Shown here in pieces: positions 1 through 8,518 of a stretch of DNA of 64,000 nt. The position numbers and the translations under genes are program-made. The notes beneath the pieces were generated by a model. The model saw only the letters and a list, made by a program, of their open reading frames with translations, was not told where the DNA came from and did not search any database. Within the stretch, counting starts at the first letter, position 1; every line of letters starts with the position of its first letter. The DNA comes from Actinoplanes auranticolor (lineage in GTDB: Bacteria; Actinomycetota; Actinomycetes; Mycobacteriales; Micromonosporaceae): NCBI RefSeq assembly GCF_018332655.1, contig NZ_BOQL01000072.1:40942-104941 (forward strand), read 5' to 3'.

Positions 1-10
1 GATCTCCTCC

Positions 11-3000
11 ATGTCCGATCACGAGCGGCACGCACCCGACCGGCCGGAGCCGATGCGCTCGGTACCGCAACTGCTGCAGGCGAACGCCCGGCGGCTCGGT
101 GACCGGACAGCCTTCGCCGACGACGTCCGGCGGGTGACCTGGAGTGAACTCGAACGGCGTACCGCGCGGCTCGCCGGTGCGCTGGGGGTGGAACGGGGCG
201 ACCGGGTCGCCTTCTGCCTCGGCAACGGGGTGGACCTGGTCGAGGTGCTCCTGGCGGCGGTCCGGGCCGGCGCCGTCGGTGTCCCGCTCAGCCCGTACGC
301 CACCGGTGCCGAGCTGGCCGCCCTGATCGCCGACTGCGAGCCGGCCGTGCTGGTGACCGACGAGGCTCATCTCGCTCAGGTGACCGCAGCGGCCGGGGTA
401 CGGGTGGTGGTCCACCACGACGGGCTCCAGGACGGCGCGACCGCCCCGCCGCCGGACGACCTCGGCCTGGACGAGCCCGCCTTCATGCTCTACACCTCGG
501 GCACCGGCGGGGTCCCCAAGGGCGCGATCTCGACTCAGCGGGCCGCACTGTGGTCGGCCGTCACGTGCTACGGCCCCCTGCTCGGACTGACCTCGGACGA
601 CCACCTGCTGTGGCCGCTGCCCATGGCGCACAGCTTCGCCCATTCGCTCTGCGTGCTCGGTGTGACGGCGGCCGGGGCGAGCGCCCGCATCGTGAGCGAG
701 CCCGACCCGGCGACGGTCCTCCGGCTCATCGCGGACGAGGCGCCGACCGTCCTCGCCGGCGTGCCGGCCACCTACCGCCGGCTTCTCGACGCCGGCCGGC
801 CGGTCACGGCGTCGCTGCGGATCGCGCTGGTGGCCGGCGCGGCCAGCGACCCGGCGCTGCGCACGTCCGTCGAGGCGCTGCTCGGGGCCCCGCTGCTCGA
901 CTGTTACGGCAGCACCGAGACCTGCGGCATGATCGCCGTGGAGCCGGCCGGAGCGCCCCGGCGCCGCGGTACGAGCGGGCCGCCCGCTCCCGGCGTCGAG
1001 GTGCGCCTGGTCGATCCCGCCACCGCGACTGCGGCGGAGCCGGGCGCCCGGGGAGAGATCTGGGTGCGCGGGCCCAACCTCATGCTGGGTTACCACCGGA
1101 AGCCGGCGGCGACCGCGCGGGCGTTGCAGCAGGGCTGGTACCGCACCGGTGACCTGGGCGAGCTCGACGAGGCCGGGCACCTGAGCGTCGTCGGACGGGT
1201 CAGCGACCGCATCATCCGCGGCGGCACCAACGTGGACCCCGCCGAGATCGAGCGGGTCCTCGAGGGCCTCGCCGGCGTCCGGGAGGCGGCCGTCGTCGCC
1301 CGGGCCCACCCGCTGCTCGGCGAGGTCCCGGTGGCCTTCGTCGTGCGCACGGACGAGACGGTCGACGAGGCCGGGCTGCTGCGGGCCTGCGCGCAGGTGC
1401 TGTCCGCGCACAAAGTGCCGGAGGAGGTCATCTTCGCGCCGGTGATCCCGCGCACCCGGTCCGGCAAGCCGCGCCACGCCCTCCTCCGGGAGTCGCTGGC
1501 GGTCGCGCCGACGGCGGACACCACCCGGTTCTCCGGGCTGCCCGCCGGTGCCCGCCGCAGTGCCCTCACCGAGCTGGTCCGGGCCGAGCTGTCGGCGGTC
1601 TGTGGACCGGTCGAGTCGCTGACCACGGCGTTCGCCGACCTCGGGGTGACCTCGATGGCGGCGATGACGGTGTGGCACCGGCTCAGCCTGCGGACCGGCC
1701 TGCGGCTGCCGGCCACCGTCATGTGGGACCACCCGAGCCCCGCGGCGCTGGTCGCGTACCTGGAGAGCCGGCTGCCCGGCGGTGCGCGTACCGCCGTGAC
1801 CGAGCGGCCCGGAGCCGGGACCGACCCGGTCGCGATCGTCGCGGTCGGCTGCCGCTATCCCGGCGGGGTGAGCTCACCGGAGGACCTCTGGCGGGTCGTC
1901 GCCGAGGGGGTGGACGCCACCAGCGAGTTCCCGTCCGACCGCGGCTGGGACGTCGAGGCGCTCTACGACACCGATCCGGACCGGATCGGCACGTCCTACA
2001 CCCGGCGCGGCGGATTCCTGCACGAAGCGGCCGACTTCGATCCGGCGTTCTTCGGCATCTCCCCGCGGGAGGCGCTCGCCACGGACCCCCAGCAGCGCCT
2101 GCTGCTGGAGGTCGCCTGGGAGGTGTTCGAACGCGCCGGCATACCCGCGCCCGAGCTGCGGGACAGCGACACCGGCGTGTTCGTCGGGCTCATGCACAGC
2201 GACTACGCCAGCCGGCTGTCCACCCACGAGCTGGAATCCCACCTGGGCGTCGGGTCGGCGGGCAGCCTGGCCTCCGGCCGCATCGCGTACGTGCTGGGCC
2301 TGCGCGGCCCGGCGCTGACCATCGACACGGCCTGTTCGTCGTCGCTGGTCGCCATGGACCTCGCCGCCCGGTCGCTGCGCGCGGGGGAGTGCTCGCTGGC
2401 CATCGCCGGCGGGGTCACGGTGATGTCGACGCCGGGGCCCTTCCTCGCGTTCAGCCGGCAGCGCGGACTCTCCCCGGACGGCCGGTGCCGGTCCTTCTCG
2501 GCCGGCGCCGACGGCACCGCGTGGGCCGAGGGGGCCGGCCTCGTGCTGCTGGAGCGCCTGGACGACGCCCGGCGCAACGGCCACCCGGTCCTGGCCGTCC
2601 TGCGCGGATCCGCGGTCAACTCCGACGGCGCCTCCAACGGGCTCACCGCGCCCAACGGCGAAGCGCAGCGGGACCTCATCCGGCTCGCGCTCGCCGACGC
2701 CGGCCTGCGCGGAGCCGACATCGACGTGGTGGAGGGACACGGCACGGCCACCCGGCTCGGCGACCCGATCGAGGCGACCGCGGTCCTGGCCACGTACGGG
2801 CAGGACCGGGACCGGCCCGTCTGGCTGGGGTCGGTGAAGTCCAACCTCGGGCACACCCAGGCGGCGGCCGGCATCGCCGGCGTGATCAAGGTGATCGAGG
2901 CGATGCGGCACCAGGAGCTGCCCCGCTCGCTCTACGCCGGCGACCCGTCGCCGCACGTCGACTGGTCCGCGGGCGCGGTGCGGCTGCTGGACACCGCCCA

Positions 3001-6000
3001 GCCCTGGCCGGCCGGTGCCCGTCCCCGGCGGGCGGCGGTCTCGTCGTTCGGCATCGGCGGCACCAACGCGCACGTGATCATCGAGGAGCCGCCGGCCGGT
3101 CCGGAGCCCGTGCGGAGCCCGGACTTCGACCAGGCCCCCTGGCTGCTCAGTGCGGCGGACGAGGCCGGGCTGCGCGCGTACGCCGGGCGGCTCGCCGATG
3201 CCGTGCCCGCAGCGCCGCCGGCCGACGTCGCGTACTCGCTGGCCACCGGCCGGGCGGCGCTGGGAATCCGGGCGGCGGTGCGGGGCGGCGACCTCGGTGC
3301 CTTGCGGGACCTGGCGCTGGGCGTACCCCGGGCCGGCGTCCGGCAGGCGACCGCCCGGCGCGAACCGCAGGTGGCGTTCCTGTTCACCGGGCAGGGCGCG
3401 CAACGGTCCGGCATGGGCCGGGAACTGGCGGCCGCCTTCCCGCCGTTCGCGCGCGCCCATGCGGCGGTGTGCGCCGCCTTCACGCCGTACCTCGACCGGC
3501 CGCTGCGCGAGGTGATCGACGACGCGGACGACCGCCAGCTGCACCGCACGGACTACGCCCAGGCGGCGCTGTTCGCCTTCGAGGTGGCGCTGCACGCCCT
3601 CTACGAGTCCTGCGGGGTACGGCCGGCCCACCTGGCCGGCCATTCCGTCGGTGAGCTGGTCGCGGCGCACGTGGCCGGGGTGCTCTCGCTGAGCGACGCC
3701 GTCCGGCTGGTGGCCGCGCGGGGACGGCTGATGGCGGCGCTGCCCCCGGGCGGCGCGATGGCCGGCGTCCCGGCGTCCGCGGACGAGGTGGAGAAGCTCC
3801 TCGCCGACAGCACCGGGCCGATCGCCCTGGCCGCGGTCAACGGCCCGCGGTCCGTCGTCGTCTCCGGCACCGAGGAAGCGGTGCAGGAGCTCGTGACGCG
3901 GCTGGGACGGCCCGCTCAGCGGTTGACCGTCAGTCACGCCTTCCATTCACCGCTGCTCGACCCGATGCTGGCCGGCTTCCGGGCCGTGGCCGAGTCGGTG
4001 ACCTACCACCCGCCGGCGGTGCCGGTGGTGTCCGGCCTGACCGGACAGCCGGAGCCAGATGCCATGGCGACCGCCGGCTACTGGGTGCGGCACGCCCGCG
4101 ACACCGTCCGCTATGCCGACGCGGTGGACTGGCTGGACCGGGCCGGCACGACCGCCTTCGTCGAGGTCGGACCGGGCGCCGTGCTCAGTGTCCTGGCCGA
4201 GCGGTGCGTGGCAGCGGACTCGGACGCCGTCTTCACGCCGGGCGTCCGCTCCGGGACGGCCGCCCTTCTCGATGTGCTGGCCGACCTGCACGTACACGGT
4301 GTGGCCGTGGACTGGCGAGCCGTCTACGCGGACAGCGGCGCCCGCCGGTGCGCACTGCCCACGTACCCCTTCCAGCGGCAGCGCTACTGGATCGAGGCCA
4401 CCACGGCCGGCCCGGGCAGCCCGCACCCGCTGCTCGGGGTCGCGCAACCCGCGGCCGACGGGCCCCAGGTACGGCATTCGGGCGTCCTGTCCACCACCCG
4501 GCAGCCCTGGCTCGCCGGGCATGTGATCGGCGACGACGTGGTGGTGCCGGCCGCCGCCCTGATCGAGTGCGCGTTCCAGGCGGCCGGCGGGACCGGACGG
4601 CTGGCCGAGCTCACGATCAGCGCACCCCTGGTCCTGACCGGACCCGTCGACCTCCAAGTGGTCGTGGACGGGACCGGTGCCGGCGACCGTCCGCTGACCA
4701 TCTGGTCGCGCCCGCAGGACTCGGCGCAACCGTGGACCAGCCACGCCACCGCCGTGCTCACCGATCCGGCCGGTGCGGCGCCCGCGCCGATGGCCAGCTG
4801 GCCGCCACCGGGCTCGCAGCCCGTCGCCGTCGACTACGAAGGGCTCGAAGCCGCGGGATTCCACTACGGCGGGGCGTTCCGGGCCGTCACCGCGGTGTGG
4901 CACCACGGTGACGAGATCTACGCGGATCTGGATCTGCCCGCGGGCGAGGCCGTCGGAGCCGGCCGCTACGGTCTGCATCCGGCGCTGCTCGACGCAGCAC
5001 TGCACGCCGGCCTGCTGGCCCAGCCGCCGGACACGATGCGGGTGCCGCACGCCCTGCGCGGTGTCGAACTGCACTCCCCGGGAGCCGCCACAGCACGCGT
5101 GACGATCACCAGAGTGAGCCCCGACGAGGTACGGGTCAGCGTCACCGACCGGGCGGGCCGGCCCGTGCTGACGATCGACTCGCTGACGACCAGGGAACTC
5201 GCCGGCTGGAACGTGGCCCGGGGGCTGCACCGCCTGGACTGGGTCGCGGCGCCGGACGCGGGCCACGACGGCCCGTACGAGATCTTCCGTCCCGGGGCAC
5301 CCGCCGACGCCGACGTCCCGGCACGCACCCGGATCCTGCTCGATGCCACGCTCGCCCGGCTGCGGGAATGGGTCGCCGCCGACCGGCCGGAGCGCCTGGT
5401 GGTGGTGACCGAGCGGGCCACCGGGGCCGGGCCGGATCCGGCTGCCGCCGCGGTGTGGGGACTCCTCGGCAGTGCCCGGTCCGAGCATCCCGGCCGGTTC
5501 GCCGCGGTCGACCTGTGCGGCGCGGACGCCTCGGAGACCGCGCTCAGCCGGGCGGCGGCCCTCGCCGAGCCCCGGCTCGCGGTACGCGCCGGCACGGTCC
5601 TCGCGCCCCGGCTGGTGCCGTCGGGACCCGCCGACGAGGCCCCGCCGGTGCTCGACCCCGGCCGTACTGTGCTGATCACCGGCGGCACCGGCGCCCTCGG
5701 CGAGATCCTGGCCCGCCACCTCGTCGCCGAGTACGGGGTCCGGCACCTCCTGCTGGCCGGGCGGCGCGGCACCGTACCGGCCTGGGCCGCGGATGTGCCC
5801 GCGCGGGTCACGGTCACGGCCTGCGACGTCAGCGACCGGTCCGCCGTGGCGGATCTGGTGGCCTCCTGCCGGCCGAGCCTGACCGCCGTGTTCCACCTGG
5901 CCGGTGTCCTCGACGACGGGGTGCTGACCGCGATGACACCCGAGCGGATGTCCCGCGTCATCGCCGCCAAGGCCGACGCCGCCTGGTATCTGCACGAGGC

Positions 6001-7588
6001 CACCGAGGGTCTCGATCTCGCCGCATTCGTGCTGTACTCCTCAGCCTCCGGTGTTCTGGGCCGGCCCGGCCAGGCCAACTACGCGGCGGCGAACTCGTTC
6101 CTCGACGCGCTGGCCGGCCTGCGGGCCGCGCGTGGTCTACCCGCACAATCGCTGGCCTGGGGTCTGTGGGACACCGCCGACGGCGGGATGCCGCAGCGGG
6201 TGGCGTCCCGGCAGCATCTCACCGGGGGCGGGATCCGGGCGATCACGCCGACCGAGGGTACGGCGCTGCTGGACCGCGCGTTGCGTACCGCCGAGCCGGT
6301 GCTGGTGCCGATCGTCGTCGACACCCGGGCCCTGGCCGGCGACGGCGTCCCACCGGTCCTCGCCGGCCTCGCGCCCGCGTCCGCGCCTCGCGCCCGCGCC
6401 GGCGGTGCCGAGCCCGGCGGGTGGCGTGCGCACCTCGCCGCGTTGCCGGCCGCGGAGCGCCGGCCGGCGCTGCAGAACCTCGTCCAGGCCGAGGTCGCGG
6501 CGGTGCTGGGCTTCCCGGACGGTACGGCCCTGGCCGTGGACCGGCCCTTCACCGACCTGGGGTTCGACTCGCTGGCAGCGGTCCAGCTCCGCAACCGCCT
6601 CGGGGCGAGCAGCGGGGTCCGGCTGGAAGCGACGGTGGCCCTGGATCATCCGACGCTCGCCGAGCTGACGGCGCACGTGTACGCCGCCCTCGCCGGAGAA
6701 CTGCCCGGCTCGCCTGCGCCGGCCGCGGTGCGCGACGTGCGTGCGGACCGGACGGAACGATTCACCGCGATCTACCACCGGGTCGCCCGGGAGAAGGGCG
6801 CCCGCGAGGCGATGGCGTTGCGCTATCTCGCCTCGTACGGGCTGCCGGCCTTCGGCACCGACGAGCGGGACCGGCACGCGGTCCCGCCACAGACCCTCGC
6901 CCGGGGTGACGCCGCCCGCCCGGTGCTGGCGTTCATCCCCGACTTCCTCACCCTGCTCGACCCGGCCCCGGTCGACCTGGGCCGGGAGCTGGCGGGCGAG
7001 TACGACCTGCGGCTGCTCACCAACCCCGGCTTCGGCGAGCGCCGCGAGGTCCCGGACACCGTCGCCACGCTCGTCGACCTGCACGCCGACACCGTTCGCG
7101 ACCTGGCCGGGGACCGGTCCCTGGTGATGGTGGGCTACTGCACCAGCGGCTGGATCGCGCACGCGGTGAGCGAACGGCTCACCGCGACCGGCAATCCGCC
7201 CGCGGGACTGATCCTCATCGACTCGCACCACAGCGACGCGGGATGGGACGACAAGCGGGCCCTGGCGCTGGCGACAGTGGACAGTCACCGTCCGGCGGAG
7301 ATGTTCGACGGCCTGGTGTCCGATGCCATGTTGCTCGCCGGTGGCGCCTACGTGCGGCTGCTGGACGCCTGGCAGCCCGGGCCGGCGGCCGTACCGACAC
7401 TGCTGCTGCGGGCGGCACCGACCCGGGAGATGCTCGCCGCCGACCCCGGCGGCGACTGGCGCCCCCGCTGGCCGCTGCCGCACGAAGCGGTGGACATCCC
7501 GGGCGATCACTTCACCACGCTCAGCCAGGATGCCCGGTCCACCGCCTCCGCCATGCGCGAGTGGCTGCACGCCCTGGCGGCGAAGTGA
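11..7588 (+). CDS. Modular type I PKS: CoL-ACP-KS-AT-DH-KR-ACP-TE
   Basis: The 2525-residue protein activates a carboxylic acid, loads it on an ACP, extends it once with malonate, processes the beta-carbon and releases it. Order seen: AMP-ligase (about 15-500, LYTSGTGG near 160), ACP1 (S548 in GVTSM), KS (about 605-1030, C775 in TACSSS), AT (S1212 in GHSVG; HAFH at 1309, the malonyl-type motif), DH (H1504, D1661), KR (about 1880-2060, GGTGALG, LDD, Y2024; B-type by the LDD motif), ACP2 (S2187 in GFDSL), TE (about 2280-2525). Two oddities: the TE elbow reads GYCTSG, putting Cys2377 where Ser is usual (His2500 kept), and the DH motif reads HVIGDDVVVP, with Asp for the conserved Gly. The start lies at the window edge, so its ribosome site cannot be judged; an ATG at 53 is possible. 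The chorismatase gene overlaps its stop. Product unknown. Confidence 0.95.
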   Translation: MSDHERHAPDRPEPMRSVPQLLQANARRLGDRTAFADDVRRVTWSELERRTARLAGALGVERGDRVAFCLGNGVDLVEVLLAAVRAGAVGVPLSPYATGAELAALIADCEPAVLVTDEAHLAQVTAAAGVRVVVHHDGLQDGATAPPPDDLGLDEPAFMLYTSGTGGVPKGAISTQRAALWSAVTCYGPLLGLTSDDHLLWPLPMAHSFAHSLCVLGVTAAGASARIVSEPDPATVLRLIADEAPTVLAGVPATYRRLLDAGRPVTASLRIALVAGAASDPALRTSVEALLGAPLLDCYGSTETCGMIAVEPAGAPRRRGTSGPPAPGVEVRLVDPATATAAEPGARGEIWVRGPNLMLGYHRKPAATARALQQGWYRTGDLGELDEAGHLSVVGRVSDRIIRGGTNVDPAEIERVLEGLAGVREAAVVARAHPLLGEVPVAFVVRTDETVDEAGLLRACAQVLSAHKVPEEVIFAPVIPRTRSGKPRHALLRESLAVAPTADTTRFSGLPAGARRSALTELVRAELSAVCGPVESLTTAFADLGVTSMAAMTVWHRLSLRTGLRLPATVMWDHPSPAALVAYLESRLPGGARTAVTERPGAGTDPVAIVAVGCRYPGGVSSPEDLWRVVAEGVDATSEFPSDRGWDVEALYDTDPDRIGTSYTRRGGFLHEAADFDPAFFGISPREALATDPQQRLLLEVAWEVFERAGIPAPELRDSDTGVFVGLMHSDYASRLSTHELESHLGVGSAGSLASGRIAYVLGLRGPALTIDTACSSSLVAMDLAARSLRAGECSLAIAGGVTVMSTPGPFLAFSRQRGLSPDGRCRSFSAGADGTAWAEGAGLVLLERLDDARRNGHPVLAVLRGSAVNSDGASNGLTAPNGEAQRDLIRLALADAGLRGADIDVVEGHGTATRLGDPIEATAVLATYGQDRDRPVWLGSVKSNLGHTQAAAGIAGVIKVIEAMRHQELPRSLYAGDPSPHVDWSAGAVRLLDTAQPWPAGARPRRAAVSSFGIGGTNAHVIIEEPPAGPEPVRSPDFDQAPWLLSAADEAGLRAYAGRLADAVPAAPPADVAYSLATGRAALGIRAAVRGGDLGALRDLALGVPRAGVRQATARREPQVAFLFTGQGAQRSGMGRELAAAFPPFARAHAAVCAAFTPYLDRPLREVIDDADDRQLHRTDYAQAALFAFEVALHALYESCGVRPAHLAGHSVGELVAAHVAGVLSLSDAVRLVAARGRLMAALPPGGAMAGVPASADEVEKLLADSTGPIALAAVNGPRSVVVSGTEEAVQELVTRLGRPAQRLTVSHAFHSPLLDPMLAGFRAVAESVTYHPPAVPVVSGLTGQPEPDAMATAGYWVRHARDTVRYADAVDWLDRAGTTAFVEVGPGAVLSVLAERCVAADSDAVFTPGVRSGTAALLDVLADLHVHGVAVDWRAVYADSGARRCALPTYPFQRQRYWIEATTAGPGSPHPLLGVAQPAADGPQVRHSGVLSTTRQPWLAGHVIGDDVVVPAAALIECAFQAAGGTGRLAELTISAPLVLTGPVDLQVVVDGTGAGDRPLTIWSRPQDSAQPWTSHATAVLTDPAGAAPAPMASWPPPGSQPVAVDYEGLEAAGFHYGGAFRAVTAVWHHGDEIYADLDLPAGEAVGAGRYGLHPALLDAALHAGLLAQPPDTMRVPHALRGVELHSPGAATARVTITRVSPDEVRVSVTDRAGRPVLTIDSLTTRELAGWNVARGLHRLDWVAAPDAGHDGPYEIFRPGAPADADVPARTRILLDATLARLREWVAADRPERLVVVTERATGAGPDPAAAAVWGLLGSARSEHPGRFAAVDLCGADASETALSRAAALAEPRLAVRAGTVLAPRLVPSGPADEAPPVLDPGRTVLITGGTGALGEILARHLVAEYGVRHLLLAGRRGTVPAWAADVPARVTVTACDVSDRSAVADLVASCRPSLTAVFHLAGVLDDGVLTAMTPERMSRVIAAKADAAWYLHEATEGLDLAAFVLYSSASGVLGRPGQANYAAANSFLDALAGLRAARGLPAQSLAWGLWDTADGGMPQRVASRQHLTGGGIRAITPTEGTALLDRALRTAEPVLVPIVVDTRALAGDGVPPVLAGLAPASAPRARAGGAEPGGWRAHLAALPAAERRPALQNLVQAEVAAVLGFPDGTALAVDRPFTDLGFDSLAAVQLRNRLGASSGVRLEATVALDHPTLAELTAHVYAALAGELPGSPAPAAVRDVRADRTERFTAIYHRVAREKGAREAMALRYLASYGLPAFGTDERDRHAVPPQTLARGDAARPVLAFIPDFLTLLDPAPVDLGRELAGEYDLRLLTNPGFGERREVPDTVATLVDLHADTVRDLAGDRSLVMVGYCTSGWIAHAVSERLTATGNPPAGLILIDSHHSDAGWDDKRALALATVDSHRPAEMFDGLVSDAMLLAGGAYVRLLDAWQPGPAAVPTLLLRAAPTREMLAADPGGDWRPRWPLPHEAVDIPGDHFTTLSQDARSTASAMREWLHALAAK

Positions 7589-8517
7589 CAGCGACGCTCA
7601 CGACACCGGACGAACTGACGTGTGTCTTCGGTGACCCCTCGGCGGTGGCACATCCGCTGGGAGCCGTGGGATACGCCGCCGCCGGGGCGCCCGTGGTCGG
7701 CGCCGGGACGCCGTCGCTGGACGTCGCCCTGGGCTCGCCGGTCACCGAGGTGTGGACCACGGGCCGGCCGGTGACCACCGGTGGCACCGCCGACCTGACC
7801 TACGGCCATGACGGCGACTATGCGTTCCTCGCCGGCCGGGTCCCACCGTCGCCCCGGTACGCGCCCGGGGTCCGCCGGGCGTACCTGCGGGCCTTCGGGA
7901 CGCTCGCCGACCTCGGCTACCCGCACGTGTTCCGGATCTGGAACTTCATCGGTGACATCAACGGCAGCAACGCCGAGGGGCTTGAGATCTACCGCGACTT
8001 CTGCCGTGGGCGGGCCGAGGCGTTCGAGACCGTACCGCCGCCCACCGGCATGGTGCCCGCCGCGACCGGGGTGGGCGCGCACTCGCCCGGCATCGGCTTC
8101 TACCTGCTGGCCCGGCGCGAACCCGGGCACACCGCCGTCGAGAATCCCCGGCAGCTGCCGGCCTACCGCTACCCGGACCGGTACGGGCCCCGACCACCGA
8201 GTTTCGCCCGCGCCAGCCGCCTGCCCGGTGGCCCGCTCCTCATCTCCGGGACGGCCAGCATCCTGGGCCACCGGACCCGGCACGCGCGGGACCCGACCGC
8301 GCAGCTGCGGACCACCCTGGCCAATCTGGCGGTGCTGGCCCCGGACCTGAGCGCGTTGCGGGCGGTCAAGGTGTACGTCCGGCACGCCGCCGATCTCGAC
8401 GAGGTCCGCAGCCGGTGCGCGGCGGTCTTCCGGGAACCGATCGCCTGTTTCGTCACCGACCTGTGCCGCTCCGACCTGCTCGTGGAGATCGAGGGCATCG
8501 CGCCCGGCCGCGCCTGA
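7585..8517 (+). CDS. Chorismatase (FkbO/Hyg5/XanB2 family)
   Basis: Converts chorismate into a hydroxybenzoate or a dihydroxy-cyclohexadiene carboxylate plus pyruvate. The 310-residue protein has the family blocks RIWNFIGDINGSN, PAATGVGA, AYRYPDRYGP followed by PSFARA, and a C-terminal CRSDLLVEIEG. The GTG start overlaps the PKS stop (GTGA), so translation is coupled and the enzyme very probably supplies the acid loaded by the PKS ligase domain, as in the ansamycin-unrelated rapamycin/FK506 and 3-hydroxybenzoate-primed pathways. The family splits into hydrolytic FkbO types (dihydroxycyclohexadiene product) and Hyg5 types (3-hydroxybenzoate). The Cys in the C-terminal block and the ATGVGA block make me lean to Hyg5, weakly; a structural alignment is needed to decide. 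Confidence 0.9.
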   Translation: MTATLTTPDELTCVFGDPSAVAHPLGAVGYAAAGAPVVGAGTPSLDVALGSPVTEVWTTGRPVTTGGTADLTYGHDGDYAFLAGRVPPSPRYAPGVRRAYLRAFGTLADLGYPHVFRIWNFIGDINGSNAEGLEIYRDFCRGRAEAFETVPPPTGMVPAATGVGAHSPGIGFYLLARREPGHTAVENPRQLPAYRYPDRYGPRPPSFARASRLPGGPLLISGTASILGHRTRHARDPTAQLRTTLANLAVLAPDLSALRAVKVYVRHAADLDEVRSRCAAVFREPIACFVTDLCRSDLLVEIEGIAPGRA

Positions 8518-8518
8518 G

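Noticed and set aside
1874..5995. Very long antisense reading frames (about 690 and 680 codons) inside the PKS gene
   Set aside because: They are by-products of high GC in a strongly coding region; their codon pattern is the reverse of the PKS and they show no family motifs.
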